From contig NC_134370.1 in assembly GCF_035582795.1 (NCBI RefSeq), positions 50,641,501 to 50,705,500 of the forward strand: a stretch of 64,000 nucleotides of DNA. The letters are read 5' to 3'. Shown piece by piece: positions 26,201 to 37,388 of the stretch. The notes under the pieces are model-generated. The model was not told the origin of the DNA. It did not search any database and saw only the letters and a program-made list of their open reading frames with translations. The translations under genes were made by a program, and so were the position numbers. Position 1 is the stretch's first letter, and each line of letters begins with the position of its first letter. This stretch comes from Mycteria americana. Taxonomy: Eukaryota > Chordata > Aves > Ciconiiformes > Ciconiidae.

Positions 26201-27375
26201 GAGGACGTTCTTAGTCATATTTTTGCTGTATGCAGTGCATCATAGACTGACATATTTGTTAATACTGAACTTCCTGATCCGAGCCACTTACTGTCATCTT
26301 TTAAATGCTGTGTAAATGTTGCATTCTAAAGGGAGACAGTGATTTGACTGTCGGAATGGGATCCATTCAATTTTAATGCCACAATAGGTACACCAAGGTC
26401 TGACTGGGGACTGAAACCAAACCAGTGCTCTCTGATAGTACACAATGCATGGTAGCATGTGACAGAACGTGTGACATAGGACAAGAGTGCAATTCCTGTA
26501 GTTGATCTCCCACCACATAAAACCCAGATTCTATTCACTGGGTTTAGTTACACTATAACAGTCTTGGACACATTACCTGTTCATTTAATGAAACAATGCT
26601 TTCTTTTATCTTTCTGAATTTATCTCCAGCTCAATTCATGGCCTCTCATTTTCCTCTCTTCTGTGTCTTCAGCTGTAATGGTCCTCTTAAGTGATAACCG
26701 TAGGCTGTGTGCAGCCAAACTGAAGACAGGGCTGTGCAGTTTCACCATGTAATATAATACAGAACATGCAAAGCACAGCAAGTGTCTTAATAGTGGATCA
26801 ACAACCCTATATGCCAGTGGTAAACTTATGCCTGAACTATCTTCTTAATATTGTAAAAAGATATGAAAACCTGTTTTCATCTAGATAAAAATGTCCCTTT
26901 TGAAATCTTCAGCAGATGCATGGAATATCAACCCATCAATGTCCAGCGACAGTCATAATTTCACTTGGATTTGCCTATCTCCACTTTTTGTGCCCAATTG
27001 AATGCATTCAAGATGTTAAATTCAAGGAAGCCTAAGTGCCTATTGATTTATATTTTCAACTGCTCAGCAGCTGTGAAAATTAAACACCTGGGAACCAAAG
27101 CAATAGCCACTTTTGAATATGATTGCCAGTGAGCAATTGGAGATGGTGGGTAGCTGCAATTTTCAGAGACTTTGCTATGAAGCTAAGGGGAATCAGCACT
27201 TCTGAGTATCTGATCCGAGGGTACCATACTGGCACCTGGTATGTGATCCTTTTGAAAATGTTAACTAACTTACCAGACTCCAGACAATTATTTGTAATAA
27301 AGGATTTTTATCCTATTTTTGCCTTTTCCCCCCACCAAAAGCCACTTCTTCACATTGTAAGAGTAGGAAATTTAG

Positions 27376-27535
27376 GATGCAAGGCAGTTAGGTTTTATCC
27401 CTGGCTCTGCCATTGCTTGAGCAGGTGATCTCTGCTAAGCCATAGATCATTTTGTTCTCTCTGCTCTGTTACATGGGACCAGTGCTTACCTCACTTCTGA
27501 CAAACATTGAGAACTCTTATAATATGAATTATCCA
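27376..27535 (+). mobile_element. MIR-like SINE relic
   Basis: The order of motifs follows the mammalian-wide interspersed repeat consensus in sense direction: 'ccctggctctgccattgct', then a 'gagcaggtgatct' segment (for 'gtgaccttgggcaa'), then 'tctctctgctctgttacatg' (for 'cctctctgtgcctcagtttc'), then 'cttacctcacttc'. The copy is heavily diverged. MIR and related CORE-SINEs are known in bird genomes as very old copies. Confidence 0.6.
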
Positions 27536-28670
27536 ACTGTAAAATATCATCATTAAAATGAGGTATGAAATTACTGAGGAGGAATACCTTCTTTACCCTG
27601 TTTGTGGAAAACCTTTGAAGGCCAGATTCCTGTAACAATGTACACTCCATTTTTGAAGCACTTTCACACAGCTCAATATGTTGGGTTTTTTTAAGCTGTC
27701 ATACTATCATGCATACTTGTATATATACAGCAGGCATTAATTTTGGCGCCATGATCCACGCTTTGACATGGTATGAGCTAAAGTTCATCCACTGTACATT
27801 GACTGATTTTCCTTATCTCATCACTCATTTCTCAAACCTTTACTTAATGACCCTGTGTAGGTTTAATCTCCTACAGACAGCCTTTGCAAGCTTTGTACTG
27901 CTGTCAAGCAAATGAAGACACAGTAAAGTCTGCCTTATTTGCACTGCTGTGGGTGAGGAATTTTTTTAAGACTGGAAGAAAACACTGCTAATCATTGACT
28001 AGGGAAGAAGATATAAACCTTTTTGGCTGTTATCCCGGAAGCTTGAGTAAGCTGTAAATGATAATGACAGTTGCTTGTTCAGAAAATTTGATCCCAGTAG
28101 GTTTATTTCACTCAAAATTGCTATCATTAAGAAGCTGCTTGTAGTATAATGGAAGTATTAGCACTCTGAACTGGCACTAGCCAAGTGTTCTGTTCTACAA
28201 GACTGGTTACATTTTCCACAGGAAATTGTTTTATAAATCATCCTGGAAGTTTAAGCTTATTTGAATGCCTGAGGGTAAAACATACTATAACAATTTGAAA
28301 TGGAGTTTGAGAAGAATATGGCGTTAGTAACACCTGGGAGCTGTCAGAACTAGACAGAGAAACAACAGATTAAATAAAAAGATGTCATTGGAAATGCAGT
28401 ATTTCTGAAAACTTTGTGGGTCTTTACCATATAACAGTTGATGTCCTGACTCCAGTCCTACCTAAAGCTGAAGTAATAGAAGCTCTCTTATAGGAAATGT
28501 GCATCTTATAAGACCTGTCCTAAAATGCAGATTATCTAGTTCTAAAATTAGAGCTAGTGACAAATTGGCAAGAGATGCTTAGCAAGAAAACAGCGGAAGG
28601 GAATAATTTTGTCAGTATTTTTCACAGAGTATTTCAGCTGCTTCTTAGTAAAAAGCTTCATCTCCAACGG

Positions 28671-29230
28671 TGTTGTAGTTTAGCCCCAGTCGGCAACTAA
28701 GCACCACACAGCCGCTCACTCACTCCCCCCCCAGTGGGATGGGGAAGAGAATCAGAAGAGTAAAAGTGAGAAAACTCGTGGGTTGAGATAAAGACAGTTT
28801 AATAGGGAAAGCAAAAGCTGCGTGCGCGAGCAAAGCAAGGAATTCATTCACTCCTTCCCATGGGCAGGCAGGTGTTCAGCCATCTCCAGGAAAGCAGGGC
28901 TCCATCACGCATAATGGTTACTTGGGAAGACAAATGCCATCACTCGGAATGCCCCTCCTTCCTCCTTCTTCCCCAGCTTTATATACTGAGCATGGTGTCA
29001 TATGGTATGGAATAGCCCTGTGGCCAGTTTGGATCAACTGTCTTGGCTGTGTCCCCTCCCAGTTTCTTCTGTACCTGGCAGAGCATGGGAAGCTGAAAAG
29101 TCCTTGACTAATGCAGCAACAACTAAAACATCTCTGTATTATCAACACTGTTTTCAGCACAAATCCAAAACATAGCCCCATACTAGCTACTATAAAGAAA
29201 GTTAACCCTATCCCAGCCAAAACCAGCACA
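28671..29230. mobile_element. Solo LTR of an avian endogenous retrovirus (ERVL-type)
   Basis: The element starts 'tgttgtagtttagcccc' and ends 'tcccagccaaaaccagcaca', giving the TG...CA termini of an LTR over 560 bp. Immediately outside are aacgg (28666-28670) and aatgg (29231-29235), a nearly identical 5-bp target-site duplication, the size usual for ERVL-class elements. The 5' part ('gtcggcaactaagcacc', 'cagccgctcactcactc') is a widespread LTR type in neoavian birds. No internal retroviral sequence lies next to it, so it is a solo LTR left by recombination between two LTRs. It lies inside CIB2 intron 5. The well-preserved ends and target duplication suggest a moderate age, far younger than the DIRS-like fossil. 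Confidence 0.85.
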
Positions 29231-30416
29231 AATGGCCAAAATGACACTCTGATAGAAATGCAAAGAATTTCCAATAAATAGAATTCCAGTGAAGTGGATT
29301 TGGGTGGATTTTTTTTAAGGAGTCAGGCCTAAAATGTTTTCACATACAATGCTGTGGATTTTTTGGTTCCTAGATATTGCCTATGTGGGACTTAAATTTT
29401 CAAGAGTTTGGATTAATATGGGGCTCTAGACATTTCTTGAGTTGTGAAAAAGATGTTTATAATTCTTTTTTCTAAAACCTTAGTGCTGTTAAGCTTTTTG
29501 CATCACTGTACACTTTCTTTCATAATACTTAGGCTGGTATGCTAGACTGCTATACTTCATATCTTTCAGTGTCACCCAGATTGAATAAATTCCTAGATAC
29601 AAAGTTCCTAGGGACCACTGTGAACATGAAATTTTGTCTCCTCCAAATACATACCACAGAGCTTCCTTCAGTGAATTCCTGATGCAAATCAAATAGCTGT
29701 GATTATGTTAGAGCATTCTTTTTGTAAAACAAAATCCAAAAACTGTACATCCAGAACTCTTCAGCCTCTCAAATACTCCAGACCTTTAAAGTTTTCTTTC
29801 AGTGTAGCCATCAAAACTGTAGTATGTAGATACAAAAATACATAATAATCTCTTCTGATTTCAGTCAAGAAAGAAACATATGCTTTATACTGTCATGACA
29901 TTGAACAGAGATTACTACCTAGAGGAAGTGAGTTTTCAGGATGCCCTCTTTAAATTGTCTTTTACTGTCTTGCTAAGATGTTCAGGAGTTTTTCTGAAAA
30001 CTGGTGGCAGTAATAAGGCATGCTGCTTGCCTGTATTGTAGTGCAAATAGAAGGAAGATAACAATCAGGATCTCTTGATTCTAGCAAGACAAAACAAATT
30101 TATCTGCCTAATTTCACTTGTTTAGGAACCCAAATGCTGTGCCATAGCAAAAGTGCAATGGAGAAACCTTTAGCTCTGCTGTATATCCAATAAATAGGTC
30201 AACTTGTACTTGATTTAAGCCAGTGCTGAGTTTGGCCCCCTGAGTTAACATTTTCAGAAGATGGAAATTTCTCCCAGAATGTTTAAATCTTCCTGAGACC
30301 GTGAGAGAAGAGATTCAGATTCATTACACAGCACCTTCCTTTTTGTACTTTAAGGAAAATGTTGTGCATAATGACAGATGTGTTTATATCTCTTAATCTT
30401 TTTCTTTCCTTTGCAG

Positions 30417-30438
30417 TACTTTCCACATAAGAATCTGA
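30417..30438 (+). CDS. CIB2: CIB2 final coding exon 6 (S181 to stop)
   Basis: After acceptor 'tttgcag' the base T completes AG|T (Ser). ACT TTC CAC ATA AGA ATC TGA follows, giving STFHIRI and a stop, the exact C-terminus of vertebrate CIB2 (and CIB3). Only 22 bases are coding, too few to appear as an open frame; it was found by matching the expected C-terminus and the phase left by exon 5. With exons 3-5 it gives 158 of the expected 187 residues. Confidence 0.96.
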
Positions 30439-30684
30439 AGATGTTTCTGTGAGCCAGTGTTATCAGAAATGACTTGCCAGTCCAGCCTTTCTGAATCTCA
30501 GGCACTTTGGGGGCTTTTGTCCTCTGATTATGGCTTCTTAGAACTCAGCAGAAAATACTGAAATAATTCTCATCCAGAAAGAGACAGAAGCATCATGTGA
30601 TCTACAGGATATTTGGAACAGTCACATTTTTATCTTCACTGCTGGCCAAACACTCTGGCAAAGATGGTTGTTGTTGGGCTGTGG

Positions 30685-30724
30685 TTTTTCTTTTTTCTTT
30701 TTTTTTTTCTTTTTTTTTTTTTTT
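30685..30724. repeat. T-rich low-complexity tract in CIB2 3' UTR
   Basis: The tract is 40 pyrimidines, mostly T with three or four C, shortly downstream of the CIB2 stop codon. It is probably length-variable. Confidence 0.85.
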
Positions 30725-31518
30725 AAACAGGCAGAATCAGAGTATTACTGAAGGTATTTCCACATAGTTTTTATATTTATGAATATTTAATACTGCTCTT
30801 AAAAGCGCAAAAAAAAAAAGATTGACAGAAAGATTAGCTTTGGTAACTTTTCCAATTGAAAGAAAGCATGGGCCTTAAATAATGAGATGCCTCTATCACT
30901 GTGTTGTACAGCTGGGGATCTTGCATGGAAATTACCTTAGGTGAAAGAACTGCAGTCAAGATCAATCTCCCAGTGTTGAAGACAACCACATCCCAGGTTT
31001 GCCTTTCAGTCACTGAAATGGCAGTTGCTGGGTTTGGTGCTTACCTTCAACCAATATTTTATGGATTGTCATGTCCTTATGAAACTTGAAATATTTGCCT
31101 TTTGTATATGATAATTGCATACGTGATTCATTTCTTCCCAAGATAAATGTTAAAACTGTGTCCTTATTCTAAAAGGGGGTCTTGCATTTTACTCATTCTA
31201 TGGGCAAATAATGTTGAATGGAAGAATATAATCATCTGTAACTCATGAAGAAGTTAAAGAAGCACAGAACTACTACTAAGGACATGAAAAGACATTTTCT
31301 TTCTAAACCAGCTATGCAATCTTTCCCATAAAATGCATGAATGCAGCTCTATATTTCTCTTCCCTCTCCAGCTGGAAATCAGCTAGTTTTTTTTTTTTTT
31401 TTTAATTCCAGTATTGTTTAGGTACTGGGGCCTGAAGACAATCATATATGTATTACTGTTCTAACAGTCAATAGAAGGGCTCTGTCACTTACATGGCTTC
31501 TGTATCAAAGTCATCACA

Positions 31519-31524
31519 ATTAAA
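31519..31524 (+). terminator. CIB2: Candidate CIB2 poly(A) signal ATTAAA
   Basis: ATTAAA is the most common variant of the poly(A) signal, and a GT-rich element follows at about 31538-31551. It would give a 3' UTR of about 1.1 kb. This is a motif-based guess only. Confidence 0.3.
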
Positions 31525-33551
31525 ACTTTTGACGCATTCTGTTGTGCTTTGAGAATTTTTGGGCTAAGCACATACTTATTTACTTTCCCGTCATTATTCC
31601 AATTACCGTAAAGTTAAATCTTTTCAAAGGATGAAATGTGTTACTCTTATTGAAAAAGTTGTTAAAGTAGAGAAATGAATCTTTTTACCACTTCTGTAGG
31701 GATGATGATGTTTATCTACCTCAGAACCTCTTATGTATGGTGAGCTTGCAATGTAGCTTGCTGTTCAGATTTACACAGGATGCATCAAGAAGAAATATTT
31801 ATCTAGCAATATGGTTGTACATTAAAAGCGTCGATGGAAATTTTGGATATTCAAGGTATACAGGACACACTCGCCTAAGATAGCATAGTGAAAATGAAAC
31901 TTGTATGTTAGTAATAACATTTATTTTAAAAATATTTTTTAGAATGGTCGTATTCAGTGATGTTTGTAGTATTTTAATACTTCCTCCTACTAGTTTCTGT
32001 TTAGATAAAGGAATTAGAGCCTGAATTCCCTTCGATTTACTTACTCAAGGTAAAACTAGCATAAATCAATCCTGATATTCAGTTCTGATTGAGTAAGAAG
32101 AGATTCAAGCCTCAATCTTTTTCATTTTGAGCAGGTTAAGTTAGATGTATTGGTTGATTCAAACAATTAGCAAGATGTTGGCATTAAGAGACATTATGTT
32201 AAAATTACTTCCTATTCATTGAAATGTCAGCCTGATAGTTTTTTATTTCTTTCAACACACACATTTGATCTTGAAATCCTCATGAGATGTGGTTTTCTGT
32301 CACAATTAGTATGTATTGTAAAATGCCAGTTGCAACATTCTGGATCAGATTATTCAGACAAAAAGGATCTGGTGCTGATGACATAGGTCGGTTCCCTTTG
32401 ACATCAGTGTTCTTTTTCTATGTTTTAAAATTTCTATTAGCTAAAATTCTTTCCGTCCTGACACTGTGTGTCATTCCACAATTAGATCATCCTCCCCACT
32501 TAAAGGAAGACCTCAGTTCCCTTGGAATGTGCTCAGTGTGTTGTTTCCCTATGTCCTCCCTGACCTGAACGTCACAAAGCAGTTGAAGAGACACTTGGGC
32601 TTGCAGTCAGATGTTTAACCCTGGAGTCATCCATCTGAGCTGAGAAACAAAGAGAAAAAGAAATCAGGAGCACCCTGTGAAGGAGTACTCCTGTCCACAG
32701 TTAAAGGAGAATTCTTGCAGAATATTGCAGGTACAAATGTATGCAGTTGTCCTAAGTCCCTTTATTTCTTTGACTTATGTTCATCTCCTGTAACAAAAAC
32801 CTGAGCAGCATAGTATGTTCCTGGAGTTTGAAAGAGATATGTACTCTAAATGCTTCTGGAGCAAAATAATCCTACCTAGTAGTAGGTAAGTTGTGATACC
32901 ACCAGGCAAAGGTAGGGGGTAGATTTCTAAAGAAGCTTTGTATTTGCAGTTTCTTAGTTGTCTGTAGTTGGATATCTTACCACTGAAACTTTTGTTATGG
33001 CAAGAGTGTTGAGTGAGGAGGAGTGCAGCATGATGCATTGCAAATTTAAATAATGTTATGAGGTAAAAAACCTGGTGTATTTCTGCAGTAGCATTATTGG
33101 CAGAATCTTACAAATTCACTAGCAAGTGTTTCTTCAGCCAGGCTTACTTATTCAAAAGGAACTCTCGGGCAATTTAGAAAGAAGCTGAAACAGTAAAAGA
33201 GATTTAGATTTAAAACAATTTTGGATTTGGCCTTAAAAGCAAGAGGACATACATTTCGTTTTGCAAAAAAGGTCTTAAATATGAATGGACATTTCTATAT
33301 TTGCCTTCAAAAATGTACAAAGGAAAAGGAAAACCTAAACCTATTACCTAAAGCCTCTATTAAAATAGCTAAGTGTGTGTGTGTTATCTCTAGTTTATAT
33401 ACACTCAAAGGATCTTAAGGACAAAAAGGAGCTAGTGGAAGTGAATAAAACAGTGTCAAAAAGTAAGTAATAACCAAGTTATTTATTAACACACTTTAGT
33501 TTATCATTGTTTTGAGGGAATACCATAAGCCGAGATTTGTAACAGCCTGCA

Positions 33552-33655
33552 GGTCAAAATCTGATCCTCATTACTTCCATATTAATCTTCAGTAACTCTG
33601 CTGACTTCAGTGGAATTAACTCATATGTCTGTAATTGGATCTGCATTGAGGAAAG
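33552..33655. repeat. Ancient amniote palindromic repeat relic
   Basis: The stretch with 'aaaatctgatcctcattac', 'cagtaactctgctgacttca' and 'gtggaattaactcat' resembles an old amniote element built round 'gagtaactccattgactt' and 'caatggagttactc', whose ends read 'aatctgatctcagttac' and its complement. The copy is degraded but ends in the expected complementary 'gtaattggatctg'. The family name is not assigned. Confidence 0.5.
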
Positions 33656-36600
33656 CAGTTGGTTTTTTGCTGCAGTTCTTTGTGCTCTCTCATGCCCTTT
33701 TAATGTAATCTTAAAATGCTGAATGTTCTTTTGTTATTCGATAACTACATGCTCCTCTTCGTCAACAGACTCAGTGTTGGAATCTCTTGCAGTTTCTCAC
33801 AATCGCATAGAAACAGTCTCCTTTCCTTTTTTCCGCAGGGCTAATTTTTGTCTCCTTGTTAGAGGCACTTCTGATGCAACAGCACAAGGTGGCACCATAA
33901 CATCGTATCAGGTCATGACTTAATTTAACTGTTATTTCCCTGAAGTATAGGATACTATATAGAATCTATGATGCCACCAAAAAAAGACTAAAACTGTGGT
34001 TAATTACTGATTTTTAAACTGTAGATAGTTACACAGGAAGTTTCATATTTGATCAAATTTTTGAAGTTAAATCTGACAAGGGGCAAAACTAAATACTTTT
34101 GAAATAGGTACATGAAAACTTAATGATTTTATAGAATAATTTCTGTACATGAGAATTTTTTCCTTGATACACATACTAGTTGGATTGTGACCCAGTATAA
34201 TGACAATACTCCTTTACAGTATTTTCAACTCTGTCTCAAATGCAGATATTGTAATTTTCCATACAATTACTAATTTCCTTTTGTGTGATGCTGGTCTCAG
34301 TAATATCTGATATTGATAAGTATACTGTGTTAATTTTTTTCCCTTTCATGAGTTAATATGCTTTTAATTCCACCTGTTCAGTTTTGCTGTCTTTCAGTAT
34401 CACTGGATATTATTTTCATTTTTTTCATTATGCAATAGTAGGGCCTCATGGTTTTTTGTTTGTAAAACTCATTATTTCATACCATCTGCCGTGTTCTCTG
34501 GAAATACAGTGGCCACAGCTGTAGCTGGTAATAGCAAACCATTGATTTATAGAAAGTTTTTTGTATTTTCTGTCATATCCTTTATAACTTATGCTAGTTT
34601 GTTTGCCTTAGAACAGTGACAAACACTAAGTTGAAGTCTTTATAGGTGGTCTGTGGTATTTGTATCTTTTTCTTGGTATGAGAAGACACAAGAATGGATT
34701 AATTCAACTTTTATTATTTTAGATGTGCATTATCTGATGCATTGAAGTTTATCTACCATAATGTTTTCTGTTAACAAGTTTTATATTTGATGGCTGTGAA
34801 CATCTCCGTCTCAGTTGACCTATGAATTTCATCTTCACTGGGGCTTAGGCATATGCCTAATGTTCAACATGTCGCAAATGTACTGTTCTGAGTAAAGTGT
34901 TTATTTGAATTAAGGTCAAACTGAGATAAGGTACCGTGTATGATGTTATCTGTCTTCTTACAGAGATGGAATCTGTTCCAGTGTTTATTGGTTTTTATGA
35001 AAACAGCATATTAATAAAAATGTTTTTTATTAAAATCCCTGAAAATTGAAATGTACATTAAAAATCAAACATAAGGATTTTGTTGCAGAAACTGTAAAAA
35101 CTCATATTCTAGAGACCTAAACAGATTCAGATTATATTCTGAAATAACAGAATATAAAGTAAGCTAGAGACAGAGTTTTTGGTAACAATACATTTGTAAT
35201 GGGAAATATTACACTTGTCAGCTCAGGATCTGTAATAAATCAATATGGGCTGAAATAACAGCAGGATTAGAAAGAGCTTGTAATGTTATTGCCCAATGCT
35301 CCTCAGCTGCAACAGGCAGTGGAATGAAATTTGAGGAAAATGTTAAAGATGATAAAATTATAATTGTTCATGTCCTTAGAAAGATGTGTGTCTGAGACAG
35401 AAGTAAAGGACATAGTGAACAGATGTTCTGCTTTTTTCTCTGTATCATTTTGCAGTTATGTGTGTCTTGTAGAGATATTAATGACACCGAGCGACTATCA
35501 GATTCTCTTTGGTGGGAAAAAGGAAGAGACTGTTCTTGGTAGAATTAAAAGAGCATCAGCATTACAGATGAAAGTGCCTTTATTTAACTGGAAGTTCTGC
35601 CATTCTTGTCGGTAAAAGACATTTTACAATCTGAACTCCAAATGAAACTCCCTACTGTGCTTTTCTTTTGACTCATTTGCAAGACCAATGACAAGCCAAG
35701 TGCGTCAGCCTTATGTGCTTTGCTGTTGCAATGTAGATTACTTGTTCCCTCTGTTCTTTCTCAGTTAAGATTTGCTCATGTCCAAATATTTTTATACATA
35801 AATCCATAAATCTATTTTGCACATGCATGATTAATCTGGCATGAATGCTGTTGAGTGCATGCTCACAAGCCCTGCAATACAAACTCTGATTTGTACAGTC
35901 TTCTCCGGTTCTGTGTACATATAGGTTGAGGCTGTATGTGCCTGAAAATGTAGGCCAAAGTGTTTTAACTGTGCTGAAGAGAGTTATGGGCACCAGTCCA
36001 GCTTCCTCCTTTTTTACTGTAACTTTTCTCAAGTGAAATCAGTGGATGTAGCAGCCTGCCAGAAGCAAGGCAACACATTGCTGTGGGCTTAATCACAGTT
36101 TGGGCAGTTCAACATGGATAAAGCTTGCTATCTGTTCTGTATGCTAACAAGCTATATGAAATCATAGGTGATTGTTGAAAGGGTGATAATTGAAGACTTT
36201 GGTCTGGTCCCTCCTGTAAAGCTCTGTGAGAAAGCAGGTACAAGGTGTCTCTGTTCACTTGATGGAAATGATTCTCAGTTCAGTCTGAGAAAGTATTCAT
36301 CTGTCCACTTCCTGTTGTGGAAGTCAGATCCAGCTCTTTAATAGGCCTTTCATCCCCAATGGTTATGGACTACTTCTCACATCACTCCAGAGGCACTACT
36401 GAAAGTGAACTCATGCTAATCATTAGTAATCCTTTTTTAGCAATCTAATATTCAGGGTTACTTCAATGGCACTTAGAAATAAATTTATATTCACCAGATT
36501 TTTCCCCCCTTTTAAGAGGAAATTATCTTCTATTTAGGAATCTGTTCAACTTTGTTGTTATGGCCTAGTAGACCCTGAGAGGAAAAACAATATTGGGGTT

Positions 36601-37160
36601 TTAACCAAAATGGTCTTTTTGGTTTCAGAAAGTAGTCATGCAACTTTTTTTGGGCAGATATAAGATTCCGCATGCAAAAAACATTGTAGATTCAGAGCAA
36701 ATTCCCTTTAGGAGTAATTTGAAACTGAAAGACTGCATTTGCTCTGCCTAAACAAATAGGTTAATTAATGTGTGTATTTGCAGAAATAAATTAAATTCCA
36801 GGAAATTCAGTGAGGCTTTTCATATGTTTTCATCTCTTTTCTGGTGATTTTAGTGACTATTGTTCTTCTAATGATAAAACTAAATATGATAAAGAAATAT
36901 ATGTAAATTCCCTATTGTAATTTGACACATCCTAATAATGACAGTAGCACTAGAATTTACAGTTTCACAAGTCACTCTTACTACATATCTTTAAACTTTG
37001 GCTTTCTGCAGAATTTGCTGGCAAATGTTCCTGATGGAATGACTTAATCCCAAGTGACTCATTCTCAATATTTTTCCATTTCCAGTTATCTCCTGTAGCT
37101 GAAAAAGTAGAAGGAATAATTGGCATCTAGAGAATTTTGTGTATTTTGAGGTCTTTTCCT

Positions 37161-37257
37161 TCCAGGAAATTCACAAAATTAAATACTAGGTTATTAATGC
37201 AGTAAGTCCAGGAAATTCACAAAATTAAATACTAGGTTATTAATGTGGTAAGTCCAG
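37161..37257. repeat. 46-bp tandem duplication
   Basis: Unit 37161-37206 is repeated at 37207-37252 with only two differences ('gcagtaag' against 'gtggtaag'), and the first five bases of a third copy follow. Each unit contains 'aggaaattcacaaaatt' and 'actaggttattaatg'. The near identity indicates a recent duplication. Confidence 0.95.
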
Positions 37258-37324
37258 CCTGATTTGCTTAGAGGAGTTACTTTTTCTCACTGTGATAGTT
37301 CTGTAGTAGCCAGATATCCTTGAA

Positions 37325-37388
37325 GGCCTGATCTCAACAACAGGAAGACTCCTACTCACTTCAGTAGGCAGGCTTCAGGTCAGGTCCT
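37325..37388. repeat. Ancient amniote palindromic repeat relic
   Basis: 'aggcctgatctcaacaac', 'gactcctactcacttcagta' and 'cttcaggtcaggtcct' follow the pattern of a known reptile and bird repeat ('gggcctgatcc', 'actcccattgacttcaatgg', 'ggatcaggccc'), with complementary ends. The copy is decayed and family assignment is by memory of the consensus. Confidence 0.5.

Larger units (their letters stand above)
23264..30416 (+). other. CIB2: CIB2 intron 5
   Basis: This intron is about 7.15 kb, with donor 'gtattg' and acceptor 'tttcctttgcag'. It contains a MIR-like SINE relic near 27.4 kb and the 560-bp solo LTR at 28671-29230. I see no other exon or RNA gene in it. Confidence 0.88.
30439..31560 (+). 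other. CIB2: CIB2 3' UTR (end uncertain)
   Basis: Sequence after the CIB2 stop is untranslated. A 40-base T-rich tract lies at 30685-30724. No AATAAA occurs in the first kilobase. The first plausible poly(A) signal is ATTAAA at 31519-31524, followed about 15 bases later by a GT-rich 'tctgttgtgctttg'. A second ATTAAA lies at 31821. The true 3' end cannot be fixed without transcripts. The 62-codon frame at 30901-31089 lies inside this UTR and has no support as a gene. Confidence 0.5.

Noticed and set aside
28918-29274. 118-codon minus-strand frame
   Set aside because: It lies almost wholly inside the solo LTR and is a chance frame.
35673-36032. 119-codon minus-strand frame considered as an SH2D7 exon
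   Set aside because: No SH2 signature or other family resemblance; no convincing splice sites.
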